From: Microvirga antarctica
Lineage (GTDB): Bacteria; Pseudomonadota; Alphaproteobacteria; Rhizobiales; Beijerinckiaceae
NCBI RefSeq assembly: GCF_017921815.1
Contig: NZ_JAGEMM010000005.1
Location: 248,001-312,000 of the forward strand
Reading direction: 5' to 3'
Length of the DNA: 64,000 nucleotides
Each line of letters begins with the position of its first letter. Positions within the stretch are counted from its first letter, which is position 1. The notes under the pieces were generated by a model. That model had not been told where the DNA came from. It made no database searches and saw nothing but the letters and a program-made list of their open reading frames with translations. This document shows, in pieces, positions 53,434 through 61,435 of the stretch. Position numbers and translations under genes: made by a program.

Positions 53434-54258
53434 CTATTCGCTGACCGGCAGGGTGGATTTCGCCCGGATCTGCAACCACGACGCGGTGAGAAACAGCGAC
53501 ACCGAGATTCCCACGGCCAGCACGGACACGGCCGCGATGGTGGGCTCGATGGAGTTGCGCATGCTCTCCCACATCCGCAGCGGCAGGGTGACCTGCGTGG
53601 GTCCTGCGATGAACAGCGCGACGATGAGCTCGTCGAACGAGCTGATGAAGGCGAACAGCGCGCCGGCCGCGATACCCGGCTTGATGATCGGCAGGGTGAT
53701 CAGCCGAAAAGCCGTGAACGCATCGGCGCCAAGATTGGCCGCCGCCTGTTCGAGCCTGCGGTCGAAGCCATAGAGCGAGGCCGACACGTTGACCACGACG
53801 AAGGGCACCGCTAGCGCCGTGTGGGCCACTGCGATGGCTAATGTCGAGCCGACCAGCTGCAGGCGCGCATAGAAGAAATACACCGCGATGGCCACGATGA
53901 TGCCGGGGATGATCAGCGGCGAGAGGATGAACCCGATCAGGATTTTCTGCCCGGGAAACTTGCCGCGCACGAGACCGTAGGCCCCGGCGGTGCCCAGCAG
54001 CGTGGAAAACACCGTCGCCAGGCACGCGATCCAGATGCTGAGCCAGGCCGAGTTCAGCCAGTCGGCGCGGGAGAACAGCCGCTCATACCATTGCAGGCTC
54101 CAGCCGGGAGGCGGAAAGCTCAGGAAGCTGCCGGCCGAGAACGACACCGGCACGATGATGAGAACGGGAAAGATCAGGAAGGCCGAGACGAACAGCGCGA
54201 CCAGGCCCAGGCCCCAGCGGCTGGCGCGTCCCGACAGGACGATGGGGCGCGCGCTCAT
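53434..54258 (-). CDS. ABC permease (PotC-like)
   Basis: A 274-residue inner-membrane permease with about six segments and the EAA-loop equivalent AAANLGADAFTAFRLITLPIIKPGI, which contacts the ATPase. SFDELIVALFI is the PotC-type stretch. Its start overlaps the previous permease gene by four bases. Second permease of the polyamine-type importer. Confidence 0.94.
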   Translation of the reverse strand: MSARPIVLSGRASRWGLGLVALFVSAFLIFPVLIIVPVSFSAGSFLSFPPPGWSLQWYERLFSRADWLNSAWLSIWIACLATVFSTLLGTAGAYGLVRGKFPGQKILIGFILSPLIIPGIIVAIAVYFFYARLQLVGSTLAIAVAHTALAVPFVVVNVSASLYGFDRRLEQAAANLGADAFTAFRLITLPIIKPGIAAGALFAFISSFDELIVALFIAGPTQVTLPLRMWESMRNSIEPTIAAVSVLAVGISVSLFLTASWLQIRAKSTLPVSE

Positions 54259-55091
54259 CGGACGCCTCCCAGCAGCTTGTCGACGCTGACCACGCGGCTG
54301 ACGGCGAACAGGGCGACGAGCGTCGCCACAAGCAGAATGCCCGCGAGCGCCGCCGCATAATCCCAGCGGTAGAGGTCGACCTCCTGGGCGATCAGCATCG
54401 AGATCGTCATGTCCGACGGTCCGCCGAGGAGCGCCGGCGTCACGTAGAAGCCCAGCGCCAGCACGAAGACGAGCACGCAGCCGGCGACGATTCCCGGCAT
54501 CGACAGCGGCAAGATCACATGCCGGAACGTCGCGAACGCATTGGCGCCGAGATTTTCAGCCGCCGCCACGAGACGCCCGTCGATGGCCTTCAGCGAGCTG
54601 AAGATCGGCAGCACCATGAAGGGCAGCAGCACGTGGATCATGCCGATATAGACGGCGAAATTGGTGTTCAGCAGGCGGATCGGCTGATCGATCACGCCGA
54701 GCCAGATCAGCACGCCGTTGATGAGGCCCTGCCGCCCCAGCAGCACCATCCACGCATAGGAGCGGATGAGGATGCTCGTCCAGAACGGCACCATGACGAT
54801 CGCCAGAAACACGCTGGCGGTGAAGGGCTTGGCCGTGGCGATGAAGAAGGCCAGCGGGTAGGCCAGCACCAGGGTGGCGAGCGTCGTGCCGACGGCAATC
54901 TTCAACGTATTCCAGAAGATCGTCCGGGCGATGTCCGACGAGACAGCCTCCAGAAGCGGCGCGAAATCCGTCTGCGTTCCGGCCGAACGGGCGAGCATCA
55001 GGATGACGGGGATGAGATAGAACACCGCCAGGAACGCGATGAGCGGCACCACCAGCCATTCCGGCCGACGCAGGAAGTGCGCCGCGCTCAT
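54255..55091 (-). CDS. ABC permease (PotB-like)
   Basis: A 278-residue inner-membrane permease with about six segments; EAA-loop AAAENLGANAFATFRHVILPLSMPGI and the PotB-type FYVTPALLGGPSDMTI. Four-base overlaps on both sides (with the ATPase gene and the second permease gene) show an operon. First permease of the importer. Confidence 0.94.
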   Translation of the reverse strand: MSAAHFLRRPEWLVVPLIAFLAVFYLIPVILMLARSAGTQTDFAPLLEAVSSDIARTIFWNTLKIAVGTTLATLVLAYPLAFFIATAKPFTASVFLAIVMVPFWTSILIRSYAWMVLLGRQGLINGVLIWLGVIDQPIRLLNTNFAVYIGMIHVLLPFMVLPIFSSLKAIDGRLVAAAENLGANAFATFRHVILPLSMPGIVAGCVLVFVLALGFYVTPALLGGPSDMTISMLIAQEVDLYRWDYAAALAGILLVATLVALFAVSRVVSVDKLLGGVR

Positions 55092-56218
55092 GAGATCGAC
55101 ACGCCGTGCGCGAAGACGCGCATCGCCTCACCGGGCCAGCGCAGATGCACGGTCTCGCCGGTGGCGTGGCGGTGCGGTGTTGCGGCGATCTGCTGCTTGA
55201 CCGACAGCGTCGCCCCGTCGGGCAGGCGCAGGGTATAGCGGCGGTGGTCCCCCACATAGGTGGTGTCGACCACCTGCGCGGCCGACCAGGCGCCAGCGCC
55301 ATCCGGTGCTGCCGCCACATGGATGTGCTCGGGCCGCACCGAGACCTTCACGGTTGCCCCCGCGACGCCGTTGCGCGCCGGAACGGGGACGCCGTCGCCG
55401 CCGAGCGACAGGATCGCCACCCCGTCGCCGGTGGACGCGATGGTGGCGTCCAACATGTTCGATTCCCCAAGGAAACCCGCCACGAATGCATCGAGTGGGC
55501 GCTCGTACAGGTCCTCAGGCGAGCCGACCTGCCGGATCTTGCCCTGATGCATGACGCAGATCCGGTCGGACATGGTCATGGCCTCGTCCTGGTCGTGCGT
55601 GACGTACACGACCGTCACGCCGAGATCGCGCTGGATGCGCTTGATCTCGGTCTGGAGATGGCTGCGCAGATATTTGTCGAGCGCGCTGAGCGGCTCGTCC
55701 ATCAACAGGACCGGGGGCTCGAAGACGATGGCGCGGGCCAGCGCCACGCGCTGCTGCTGGCCGCCCGACAACTGGCGTGGATAGCGGTCGCCGAGCGGGC
55801 CGAGATCGACGATGTCGAGGACGCGCTTGACCTGGGCCGCCTGCTCGGCGGCGCTCTTCTTGCGCATGCGCAACGGGAAGGCGACATTCTCGAACACGGT
55901 CATGTGCGGAAACAGGGCGTAGCTCTGGAAGACCATGCCGATGTTGCGCTGGGCCGGCGGGATCGACGTGACCGGACGCTCGCCGACGAAGATGCTGCCG
56001 GTGGTGGGGGTCTCGAAGCCCGCCAGCATCATCAGCGTCGTCGTCTTGCCGGATCCGGAGGGTCCCAGCAGCGTCAGAAATTCACCAGCCGCGATGTCGA
56101 GATCGACACCGCTCACCGCGAGCGCGCCGCCGTAGGATTTCGAAATTCCGGCAAACCGCACGGGCGCGCCGAGCGCGGTCCGGGCAGGTTTGCTCTTGCG
56201 GTGGTCCAGCACGCTCAC
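55088..56218 (-). CDS. ABC importer ATPase (PotA-like)
   Basis: A 376-residue ATPase: Walker A GPSGSGKTT, Q-loop VFQSYALFPHMTV, signature LSGGQQQR, Walker B VLLMDEPLSALD, switch His in VTHDQDEA, and a C-terminal TOBE domain (KVSVRPEHIHV). The GTG at 56218 (MSVLDHRKSKPART) is chosen because GGAG lies five bases upstream; the frame is open further but without a ribosome site. First gene of the ATPase, permease, permease, amidohydrolase, GntR, amidohydrolase operon. Confidence 0.95.
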   Translation of the reverse strand: MSVLDHRKSKPARTALGAPVRFAGISKSYGGALAVSGVDLDIAAGEFLTLLGPSGSGKTTTLMMLAGFETPTTGSIFVGERPVTSIPPAQRNIGMVFQSYALFPHMTVFENVAFPLRMRKKSAAEQAAQVKRVLDIVDLGPLGDRYPRQLSGGQQQRVALARAIVFEPPVLLMDEPLSALDKYLRSHLQTEIKRIQRDLGVTVVYVTHDQDEAMTMSDRICVMHQGKIRQVGSPEDLYERPLDAFVAGFLGESNMLDATIASTGDGVAILSLGGDGVPVPARNGVAGATVKVSVRPEHIHVAAAPDGAGAWSAAQVVDTTYVGDHRRYTLRLPDGATLSVKQQIAATPHRHATGETVHLRWPGEAMRVFAHGVSIS

Positions 56219-56331
56219 GTGGTCTCCATTTCCGATCCTGAAGCCCGGACAACCCCGTCGCCCTCCGACGGGCGCGATGTCTCGGCGATATCCTTGCGGA
56301 AAGGATACCGGTCGCAGGGGAGAGATCAATA

Positions 56332-56361
56332 AAAATATGGGATCATGGATGAATCATATAT
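56332..56361 (-). promoter_or_regulatory. Shared bipartite control element, copy B (ABC operon)
   Basis: On the minus strand ATATATGAT (56361-56353), 13 bases, CATATTTT (56339-56332), about 113 bases before the GTG at 56218. The left block lies inside the perfect 12-bp palindrome ATCATATATGAT (56353-56364). Blocks and spacing equal those of copy A at 46787-46816. Confidence 0.62.
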
Positions 56362-56416
56362 GATCTGGCCTCTGGAAGAGGCTCGGCCGATCGTCAGCGG
56401 CTGTCGTGACGGCCGA

Positions 56417-57421
56417 TCACACGATCCCGAGAAGCCTGATCAGCATCAGGCTGATGGTCAACAACACCAGCAGCGACAACGTGACCGCGAGGGTGACGCG
56501 CCCGCCGACCCGGGCCAGGACCTTGAGGTCGACGCCGAGCCCGAGCGCCGCCATGGCAACGATGGTCAGGATCGTGGCAACCGGCAGGATGGCCCCGAGG
56601 ATCACATCCGGAATGACCCCGAGGGACCGAAGCGCGGACAGGATCAGGAAACCGACGATGAACCACGGCACGAGGCGGCCGAAGGACATATCGCGGGCGG
56701 AACGTCCCATCACGAGCGAGAGGCCGAGAACCACTGGGCCCAGCATCAGCACGCGGACGAGTTTGACGAGCGTGCCGATCTGCGTGCTCACGAGGCCGAC
56801 CGGCAGGGTCGCGGCCAGCACCTGGGGAACCGCGTAGACGGTCAACCCCGCCAGCACGCCGTATTGGATGTCGGAGAGCCCGAGCAGCGGGACAAGCAGC
56901 GGGAGACCGAGCACGACCGCGACGCCAAGGACCGCCGTGAAGGCGATGGAGGAGGCGACATCGTCGCTTTTCGCGCCGATCACCGGCGCGACCGCCGCGA
57001 TGGCCGAGTTGCCGCAAATGGAATTGCCGCAGGCGACGAGCACCGCCATGCGCTTGGGCAGGCCGAGGACGCGGCAGAGCCCGTAGCTTGCCCCGATGGC
57101 AATCGCCACCACGGCCGCGATGCCGAGGATCAGGGCAGGGCCCGCCTGCATCACCGCCTGGAAGCTGATCGACGCGCCCAGCAGCATGACGGCGACCTCG
57201 AGCAGCATCTTGGCCGAAAAGCCGATGCCGCTCGCCCAGCGCCGGCCGGGTGTCCAGGCGGTCCGCACGACGGTCCCCAGCAGAATGGCGAGAACGAGCG
57301 CCTCGAGATAGGGCCGTCCGGTCCAGTGCTCTTCCAGATGCTGAAGGCCGACGGCTGCGGCCGCGATGGCGCCGCACAGGGCCACCCCGGGAGCAAGCTC
57401 TGCGATCCGCGTGGTGTTCAT
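56417..57421 (-). CDS. YeiH/UPF0324 family putative sulfate exporter
   Basis: A 334-residue integral membrane protein with about ten segments. VMLLGASISFQAVMQAGP, VACGNSICGNSAIAAVAPVIGAKSDDVA and GLTVYAVPQVLAA are typical of the PSE (putative sulfate exporter) family. The transport role is a family-level annotation without proof here. No sulfonate or cysteate genes adjoin it, but a sulfite-oxidase-like enzyme is encoded elsewhere in the window. Confidence 0.92.
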   Translation of the reverse strand: MNTTRIAELAPGVALCGAIAAAAVGLQHLEEHWTGRPYLEALVLAILLGTVVRTAWTPGRRWASGIGFSAKMLLEVAVMLLGASISFQAVMQAGPALILGIAAVVAIAIGASYGLCRVLGLPKRMAVLVACGNSICGNSAIAAVAPVIGAKSDDVASSIAFTAVLGVAVVLGLPLLVPLLGLSDIQYGVLAGLTVYAVPQVLAATLPVGLVSTQIGTLVKLVRVLMLGPVVLGLSLVMGRSARDMSFGRLVPWFIVGFLILSALRSLGVIPDVILGAILPVATILTIVAMAALGLGVDLKVLARVGGRVTLAVTLSLLVLLTISLMLIRLLGIV

Positions 57422-57512
57422 CGATCCCGCCCTGTGCTGCCGTGGCCTGTCAGGCCATCGGCACCCCTGCTCATCTCACCGGGGCAGGGGCGAGGCAAGC
57501 CTCGACGGCGGC

Positions 57513-57530
57513 AAAACCGCCCTCAGGCGG
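57513..57530 (-). terminator. Intrinsic terminator containing the stop codon
   Basis: On the minus strand CCGCC (57530-57526), loop TGAG, GGCGG (57521-57517), TTTT (57516-57513). The loop includes the TGA stop (57525-57523) of the histidine phosphatase gene. A near-copy of the sequence (GGTTTTGCCGCC) follows, so the 3' end looks locally duplicated. Confidence 0.6.
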
Positions 57531-58113
57531 CAAAACCGTCCTCGATCACGCGCCAGTCGCGCCTCAGCGCCAGCGGTTCGCGGTCGAGCACCAGATAGCA
57601 CCCCCCGCCGGGATGCGAGGGCCGCGTCTCCTGCCCGATCGGCACGCCCTGCAGATGGGCGGTGAGCAGGCAGCCCACGCCCCCATGGGACACGATAACG
57701 ACAGGCCCACCGGCCGGTGCCGTGCGGGCAATGTCGCCGACCGCCTTCACTATCCGTGCCTGTGCGTCAGCCGCCCGCTCCCATCCGCGTACGCTCGTGG
57801 TGGGCTCGGCGAAGAAAGCCGCCACGACCTCCCAGAATTCCGGCGGCGCGATATACCCGGTCGACGAGCGGTCGTTCTCGCCGAGGCGCGGATCGGTCTC
57901 ATAATGAAGGCCCAGGGCATCCGCCACGATGGCGGCCCCGTCCATCGCCTTGCGCTCGCTGCTCGCATAGACGGACTCCACGCCGTGTCCCTGCAAGGCT
58001 GTCGCGAACGACTTCATGCGGGCCTGCCCCACTGCCGAGAGCGGCCAGTCCGGAACCGGCCTGGCGGGGTCGATGACGACTTCGGGATGAGTCACAAAGA
58101 TGATGATCGACAT
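57523..58113 (-). CDS. Histidine phosphatase family protein with altered active-site motif
   Basis: A 196-residue phosphoglycerate mutase-like fold protein. The usual RHG of this superfamily is replaced: FVTHPEVVID keeps the His nucleophile (residue 9) but has Thr for Arg and Pro for Gly. The second Arg is in SSERKAMD, Glu in GENDRSSTG and the second His in VIVSHGGVG. It may still be a phosphatase with reduced or different specificity. A hairpin terminator overlaps its stop codon. Confidence 0.9.
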   Translation of the reverse strand: MSIIIFVTHPEVVIDPARPVPDWPLSAVGQARMKSFATALQGHGVESVYASSERKAMDGAAIVADALGLHYETDPRLGENDRSSTGYIAPPEFWEVVAAFFAEPTTSVRGWERAADAQARIVKAVGDIARTAPAGGPVVIVSHGGVGCLLTAHLQGVPIGQETRPSHPGGGCYLVLDREPLALRRDWRVIEDGFAA

Positions 58114-58149
58114 GCGATTTTCCGGATGGGGCGAATGGCCGGGCGGTGT

Positions 58150-58686
58150 TCAGCCGAGCGGGTAGGCGGCCTCGACGATATAAGGGCCTCCGCCGACCGA
58201 GTCCGTGGCCGAGTACAGCGCCACCCGCGTGGCCGTGAAGGAATGTTGAGGCAGATCCCCGCGCGTCGCCAGATACTCCGCCACGGCGAGCGGGGACGCG
58301 CCGCGCAGGCGCGCCAGCGTCACGTGCGGAGTGAATTTGCGCTCTTCGGGCGCGAGCCCGATGTGGCGCATCAATCGCTCATGCTCGCCGTGCAGGTCGA
58401 TAAGCCCCGGAGTCGGGGCGATCCGCGCAAAGACCGCGCGCGGTTTCTCCCCGCCGAAGGTGTCGAGCCCATCGACAGCGATGGGGATCTCCGGTCGCGG
58501 TCGGGCCTCGCTCAAGGCGGCGTGGACCTCCCGGGCGACCCGGTCATCGATGTCGCCGATGAACCGCAGGGTGATGTGGTAGCAATCCGGGTCGATCCAG
58601 CGCGCACCGGGAAGACCGCCGCGACAGGCCGACAGGCCGGTGGCGACGGCGGGGGGAATTTCAATCCCGGTGAACAGACGTGGCAT
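58150..58686 (-). CDS. thpR: RNA 2',3'-cyclic phosphodiesterase ThpR
   Basis: A 178-residue 2H-phosphoesterase (LigT family) with the two HxT motifs: YHITLRFIG (H-I-T) and FTPHVTLARL (H-V-T). The family hydrolyses 2',3'-cyclic phosphate RNA ends to 2'-phosphate in vitro. GGGAG before the ATG at 58686 fixes the start. Located between two unrelated enzymes on the same strand. Confidence 0.94.
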   Translation of the reverse strand: MPRLFTGIEIPPAVATGLSACRGGLPGARWIDPDCYHITLRFIGDIDDRVAREVHAALSEARPRPEIPIAVDGLDTFGGEKPRAVFARIAPTPGLIDLHGEHERLMRHIGLAPEERKFTPHVTLARLRGASPLAVAEYLATRGDLPQHSFTATRVALYSATDSVGGGPYIVEAAYPLG

Positions 58687-58770
58687 CCGGTTCTCCCGCA
58701 CGCAGGGACGGCGGATGATGAGCGGGATACGGCCGCGCCCGCAAGGGCGCAGCCGCGAGACGGGGTCAGG

Positions 58771-59814
58771 TCAGGGGCAGGGGTTGCAATAAGCGAGGTG
58801 GATTTCGTTGATCCGCGCCTCGAGCTCGGGCGAGATCGTCACATCGATCGCCGCGATATCGGTCTTCAACTGCTCCATCGAGGTGGCGCCGATGATGTTG
58901 GAGGCAACGAAGGGGCGCGTATTGACGAACGCGATCGCCATCTGGGCCGGGTCGAGACCGAATTCGCGCGCAAGCCCGAGATACTTCTCGACGGCAGCTT
59001 CCGCTACGGGATTTTCGTAGCGCTGGCCGCGGTCGAACAGGGTGGTGCGCGCGCCGGCGGGCCGGGCGCCCTTGAGATACTTGCCGGTGAGATACCCTTG
59101 GGCCAGTGGCGAATAGGCCAGCAGGCCGATCTGCTCGCGCATGCTGATCTCGGCCAGACCCACTTCGTAGGTGCGGTTGAGAAGGTTGTAGGCGTTCTGC
59201 ACCGACTGCACGCGCGGCAGGCTGCGGATCTCGCTGTGCTTGAGGAACGTCATGGTCCCCCACGCGCTCTCATTCGACAGGCCGAAATTGCGGATCTTGC
59301 CGGCCTTCACGAGATCGCCCATCACATGGAGGGTCTCTTCGATGGGGTGGGACTCGGCTTCCTGGTGCCGAAAGATGGTGGGGTTGGAACCCCAGGGCAT
59401 CGGCCGGTCGGGAAAATGGATCTGGTAGAGATCGAGATAGTCGGTCTGGAGCCGCTTGAGGCTCTTGTCGATGGCTTCCTCGATCTGGGCGCGGGAGAGT
59501 TCGGCGGGCGAGCCGTCGTCGCGCAGCCAGTCATTGGGAGTCCGGCCGACGACCTTGGAGGCCAGGATCACCTTGTCGCGGTTGCCACGGGCCTTGAACC
59601 AGGTGCCGATGATCTTCTCCGTCGATCCTTGAGTCTCGCGCCGCGGCGGGATCGAATACATCTCCGAGGTGTCGAAGAAATTGATGCCCTGATCGAGGGC
59701 GTAATCCATCTGGGCGTGGCCCTCGGATTCGGTGTTCTGCTGGCCCCAGGTCATCGTGCCGAGGCAGATGAGGCTGACGTTCAGGTCGGTGCGGCCAAGG
59801 CGGCGATATTCCAT
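58771..59814 (-). CDS. Aldo/keto reductase (Tas-like)
   Basis: A 347-residue NADP(H)-dependent aldo/keto reductase close to E. coli Tas. It shows GTMTWGQQNTESEGHAQMDYALDQGINFFDTSEMY with the conserved Asp and Tyr, ASKVVG with the Lys, and QIHFPDR with the His. C-terminal cofactor residues lie in GATSMEQLKTDI. The start at 59814 (MEYRRLGRTDLNVS) has GAGGAG upstream; an in-frame ATG at 59832 is an alternative. Likely a general carbonyl reductase. Confidence 0.95.
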   Translation of the reverse strand: MEYRRLGRTDLNVSLICLGTMTWGQQNTESEGHAQMDYALDQGINFFDTSEMYSIPPRRETQGSTEKIIGTWFKARGNRDKVILASKVVGRTPNDWLRDDGSPAELSRAQIEEAIDKSLKRLQTDYLDLYQIHFPDRPMPWGSNPTIFRHQEAESHPIEETLHVMGDLVKAGKIRNFGLSNESAWGTMTFLKHSEIRSLPRVQSVQNAYNLLNRTYEVGLAEISMREQIGLLAYSPLAQGYLTGKYLKGARPAGARTTLFDRGQRYENPVAEAAVEKYLGLAREFGLDPAQMAIAFVNTRPFVASNIIGATSMEQLKTDIAAIDVTISPELEARINEIHLAYCNPCP

Positions 59815-59979
59815 CGAAACGGCTCCTCGCAAAGGGCAACGCCCCTGCGCTCCGGCTGGTGCACGATCAGACCGGGCCGATCCGTCTGGCCCGTGATCCT
59901 GCGATAAAACAAGTCCCCGGAGCCCGGCCGGACGCGCAGATTCCGGACCGCAGAGCCGAGGCGGCGATGCCGACGGATG

Positions 59980-60642
59980 TCAGCGTTTGGAAAGGCGTGC
60001 GAGAAAGGCCTCGACCGTCGGCAGGATGCGCGCCACGATCACCTCGACCCCCTTCGCCGTCGGGTGCATCCCGTCAGGCAGGTTGAGGCTGGTGACGCCC
60101 GCGACTCCGTCCAGGAAAAACGGATAGAGCACAACGTCGTGCTTCTTCGCAATCTCCGGATAGAGGCTGTCGAATTTCTTCGCGTAATCAGCCCCCAGAT
60201 TGCGGGACGCATACATGCCGGCGAGCAGGACCGGGATGCCGCGCGCCTTCAGCCGCTGCACCACGGCGTCGATGGCCTGGCGGGGCACCGCCGGGTCGAG
60301 CCCCCGCAGCATGTCGTTGGCGCCCAGCTCCACGATGACGCCATCGGTGCCGTCGGGCACCGACCAGTCGAGACGGTCGAGCCCGGCCGAGGCGGTGTCG
60401 CCGGAGACCCCGGCATTGGCGACCGTGACATTGTGCCCCTTGGCCCTCAAGGCCTTCTCAAGCTGGGCCGGGAACGCTGCCTCCGCCGGCAGTCCGTAGC
60501 CCGCGCTGAGACTGTCTCCCAAGGCCACGAGCGCCACCGGCTTTGTCTGCGCGTAGGCCGGAAACAAGTCAGTGGTGCCGGACGCGAGGAGCGCCGCACA
60601 CGCAAAAATGATCGTCATGACAGGGCCCGATTGGCGCTTCAT
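59980..60642 (-). CDS. tesA: Periplasmic arylesterase/lysophospholipase TesA-like (SGNH hydrolase)
   Basis: A 220-residue SGNH hydrolase. Signal peptide (to about residue 30, ending PAYAQ), block I GDSLSAGYGLP with the nucleophile Ser, block II Gly in GVSGDTASAG, block III GAND, block V DGMHP with Asp and His. TesA acts on acyl thioesters, lysophospholipids and aryl esters in the periplasm. GGAAG precedes the ATG at 60642. Divergent from the ybbA-like gene 91 bases away, the same arrangement as tesA/ybbA/ybbP in E. coli. Confidence 0.94.
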   Translation of the reverse strand: MKRQSGPVMTIIFACAALLASGTTDLFPAYAQTKPVALVALGDSLSAGYGLPAEAAFPAQLEKALRAKGHNVTVANAGVSGDTASAGLDRLDWSVPDGTDGVIVELGANDMLRGLDPAVPRQAIDAVVQRLKARGIPVLLAGMYASRNLGADYAKKFDSLYPEIAKKHDVVLYPFFLDGVAGVTSLNLPDGMHPTAKGVEVIVARILPTVEAFLARLSKR

Positions 60643-60733
60643 CGAATGGCTTCCCATATGTTTCGGACTGGGCCGGCGGGATTCTGCCGGACTTCTTTTG
60701 TCGAACTGACCACGAAAGATCGGGTGACCGGGC

Positions 60734-61426
60734 ATGCAGGACAAGGCCATCGCGCTGCACGATGTCGATTTGAGCCTCGGACGGGGGGCCGCCCGCGTTC
60801 ATATTCTCAAGGGTTTGACCCTCGACATCGTTAAGGGCGAGGCGGTGGGCCTCGTCGGACCATCCGGATCGGGCAAATCGACGCTGCTGATGACCATGGC
60901 GGGCCTGGAGCGTCCGGACAAAGGCCGCATCGTCGTGGAGGGAACCGATCTCGCGGCCCTCGACGAGGATGCGCTGGCGCGCTTTCGTGGCCGGCGGATT
61001 GGCATCGTGTTCCAGTCGTTCCATCTGGTCCCGACCATGACGGCGCTCGAGAACGTCGCGCTTCCCCTCGAGCTTGCCGGCAAGGCCGATGCGTTCGAGC
61101 GTGCCGAGGCGGAGCTGCACGCGGTGGGTCTCGGCCACCGGCTTCACCATTATCCCGCCCAGCTCTCGGGCGGTGAGCAGCAGCGTGTGGCCATCGCCCG
61201 GGCCATCGTGCCGAACCCGGCGATCCTCGTGGCCGATGAGCCGACCGGCAATCTCGACGAGGCGACCGGCCAGTCCATCATCGACCTGCTGTTCGCTCTC
61301 AAGCGCGACCGCGGCGCCACCCTGGTGCTCGTGACCCACGACCTCAATCTCGCCCGGCTCTGCGACCGCATGGTTCGTCTGCGCTCCGGTCGTCTCGAGG
61401 TCGATCAGACCTCCGTTCCCGCGTAA
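60734..61426 (+). CDS. ybbA: ABC transporter ATPase YbbA (LolD-like)
   Basis: A 230-residue ATPase of the MacB/LolD class: Walker A GPSGSGKST, VFQSFHLVPTMTALENV, signature LSGGEQQR, Walker B ILVADEPTGNLDE, VTHDLNLA. It energises the permease encoded ten bases downstream. The tesA-ybbA-ybbP arrangement is conserved in proteobacteria and the pair is thought to be a mechanotransmission-type ABC, not a classic exporter; its substrate is uncertain. Confidence 0.95.
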   Translation: MQDKAIALHDVDLSLGRGAARVHILKGLTLDIVKGEAVGLVGPSGSGKSTLLMTMAGLERPDKGRIVVEGTDLAALDEDALARFRGRRIGIVFQSFHLVPTMTALENVALPLELAGKADAFERAEAELHAVGLGHRLHHYPAQLSGGEQQRVAIARAIVPNPAILVADEPTGNLDEATGQSIIDLLFALKRDRGATLVLVTHDLNLARLCDRMVRLRSGRLEVDQTSVPA

Positions 61427-61435
61427 GGCGTTTTC

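Noticed and set aside
52135..53814. A 559-codon plus-strand open frame opposite an amidohydrolase and permease gene
   Set aside because: Shadow of high-GC codon bias; the minus-strand frames carry complete catalytic motifs and operon overlaps.
52220..54025. A long minus-strand frame spanning the permease and amidohydrolase genes in another reading frame
   Set aside because: It crosses two well-supported genes and translates to Arg-rich low-complexity sequence.
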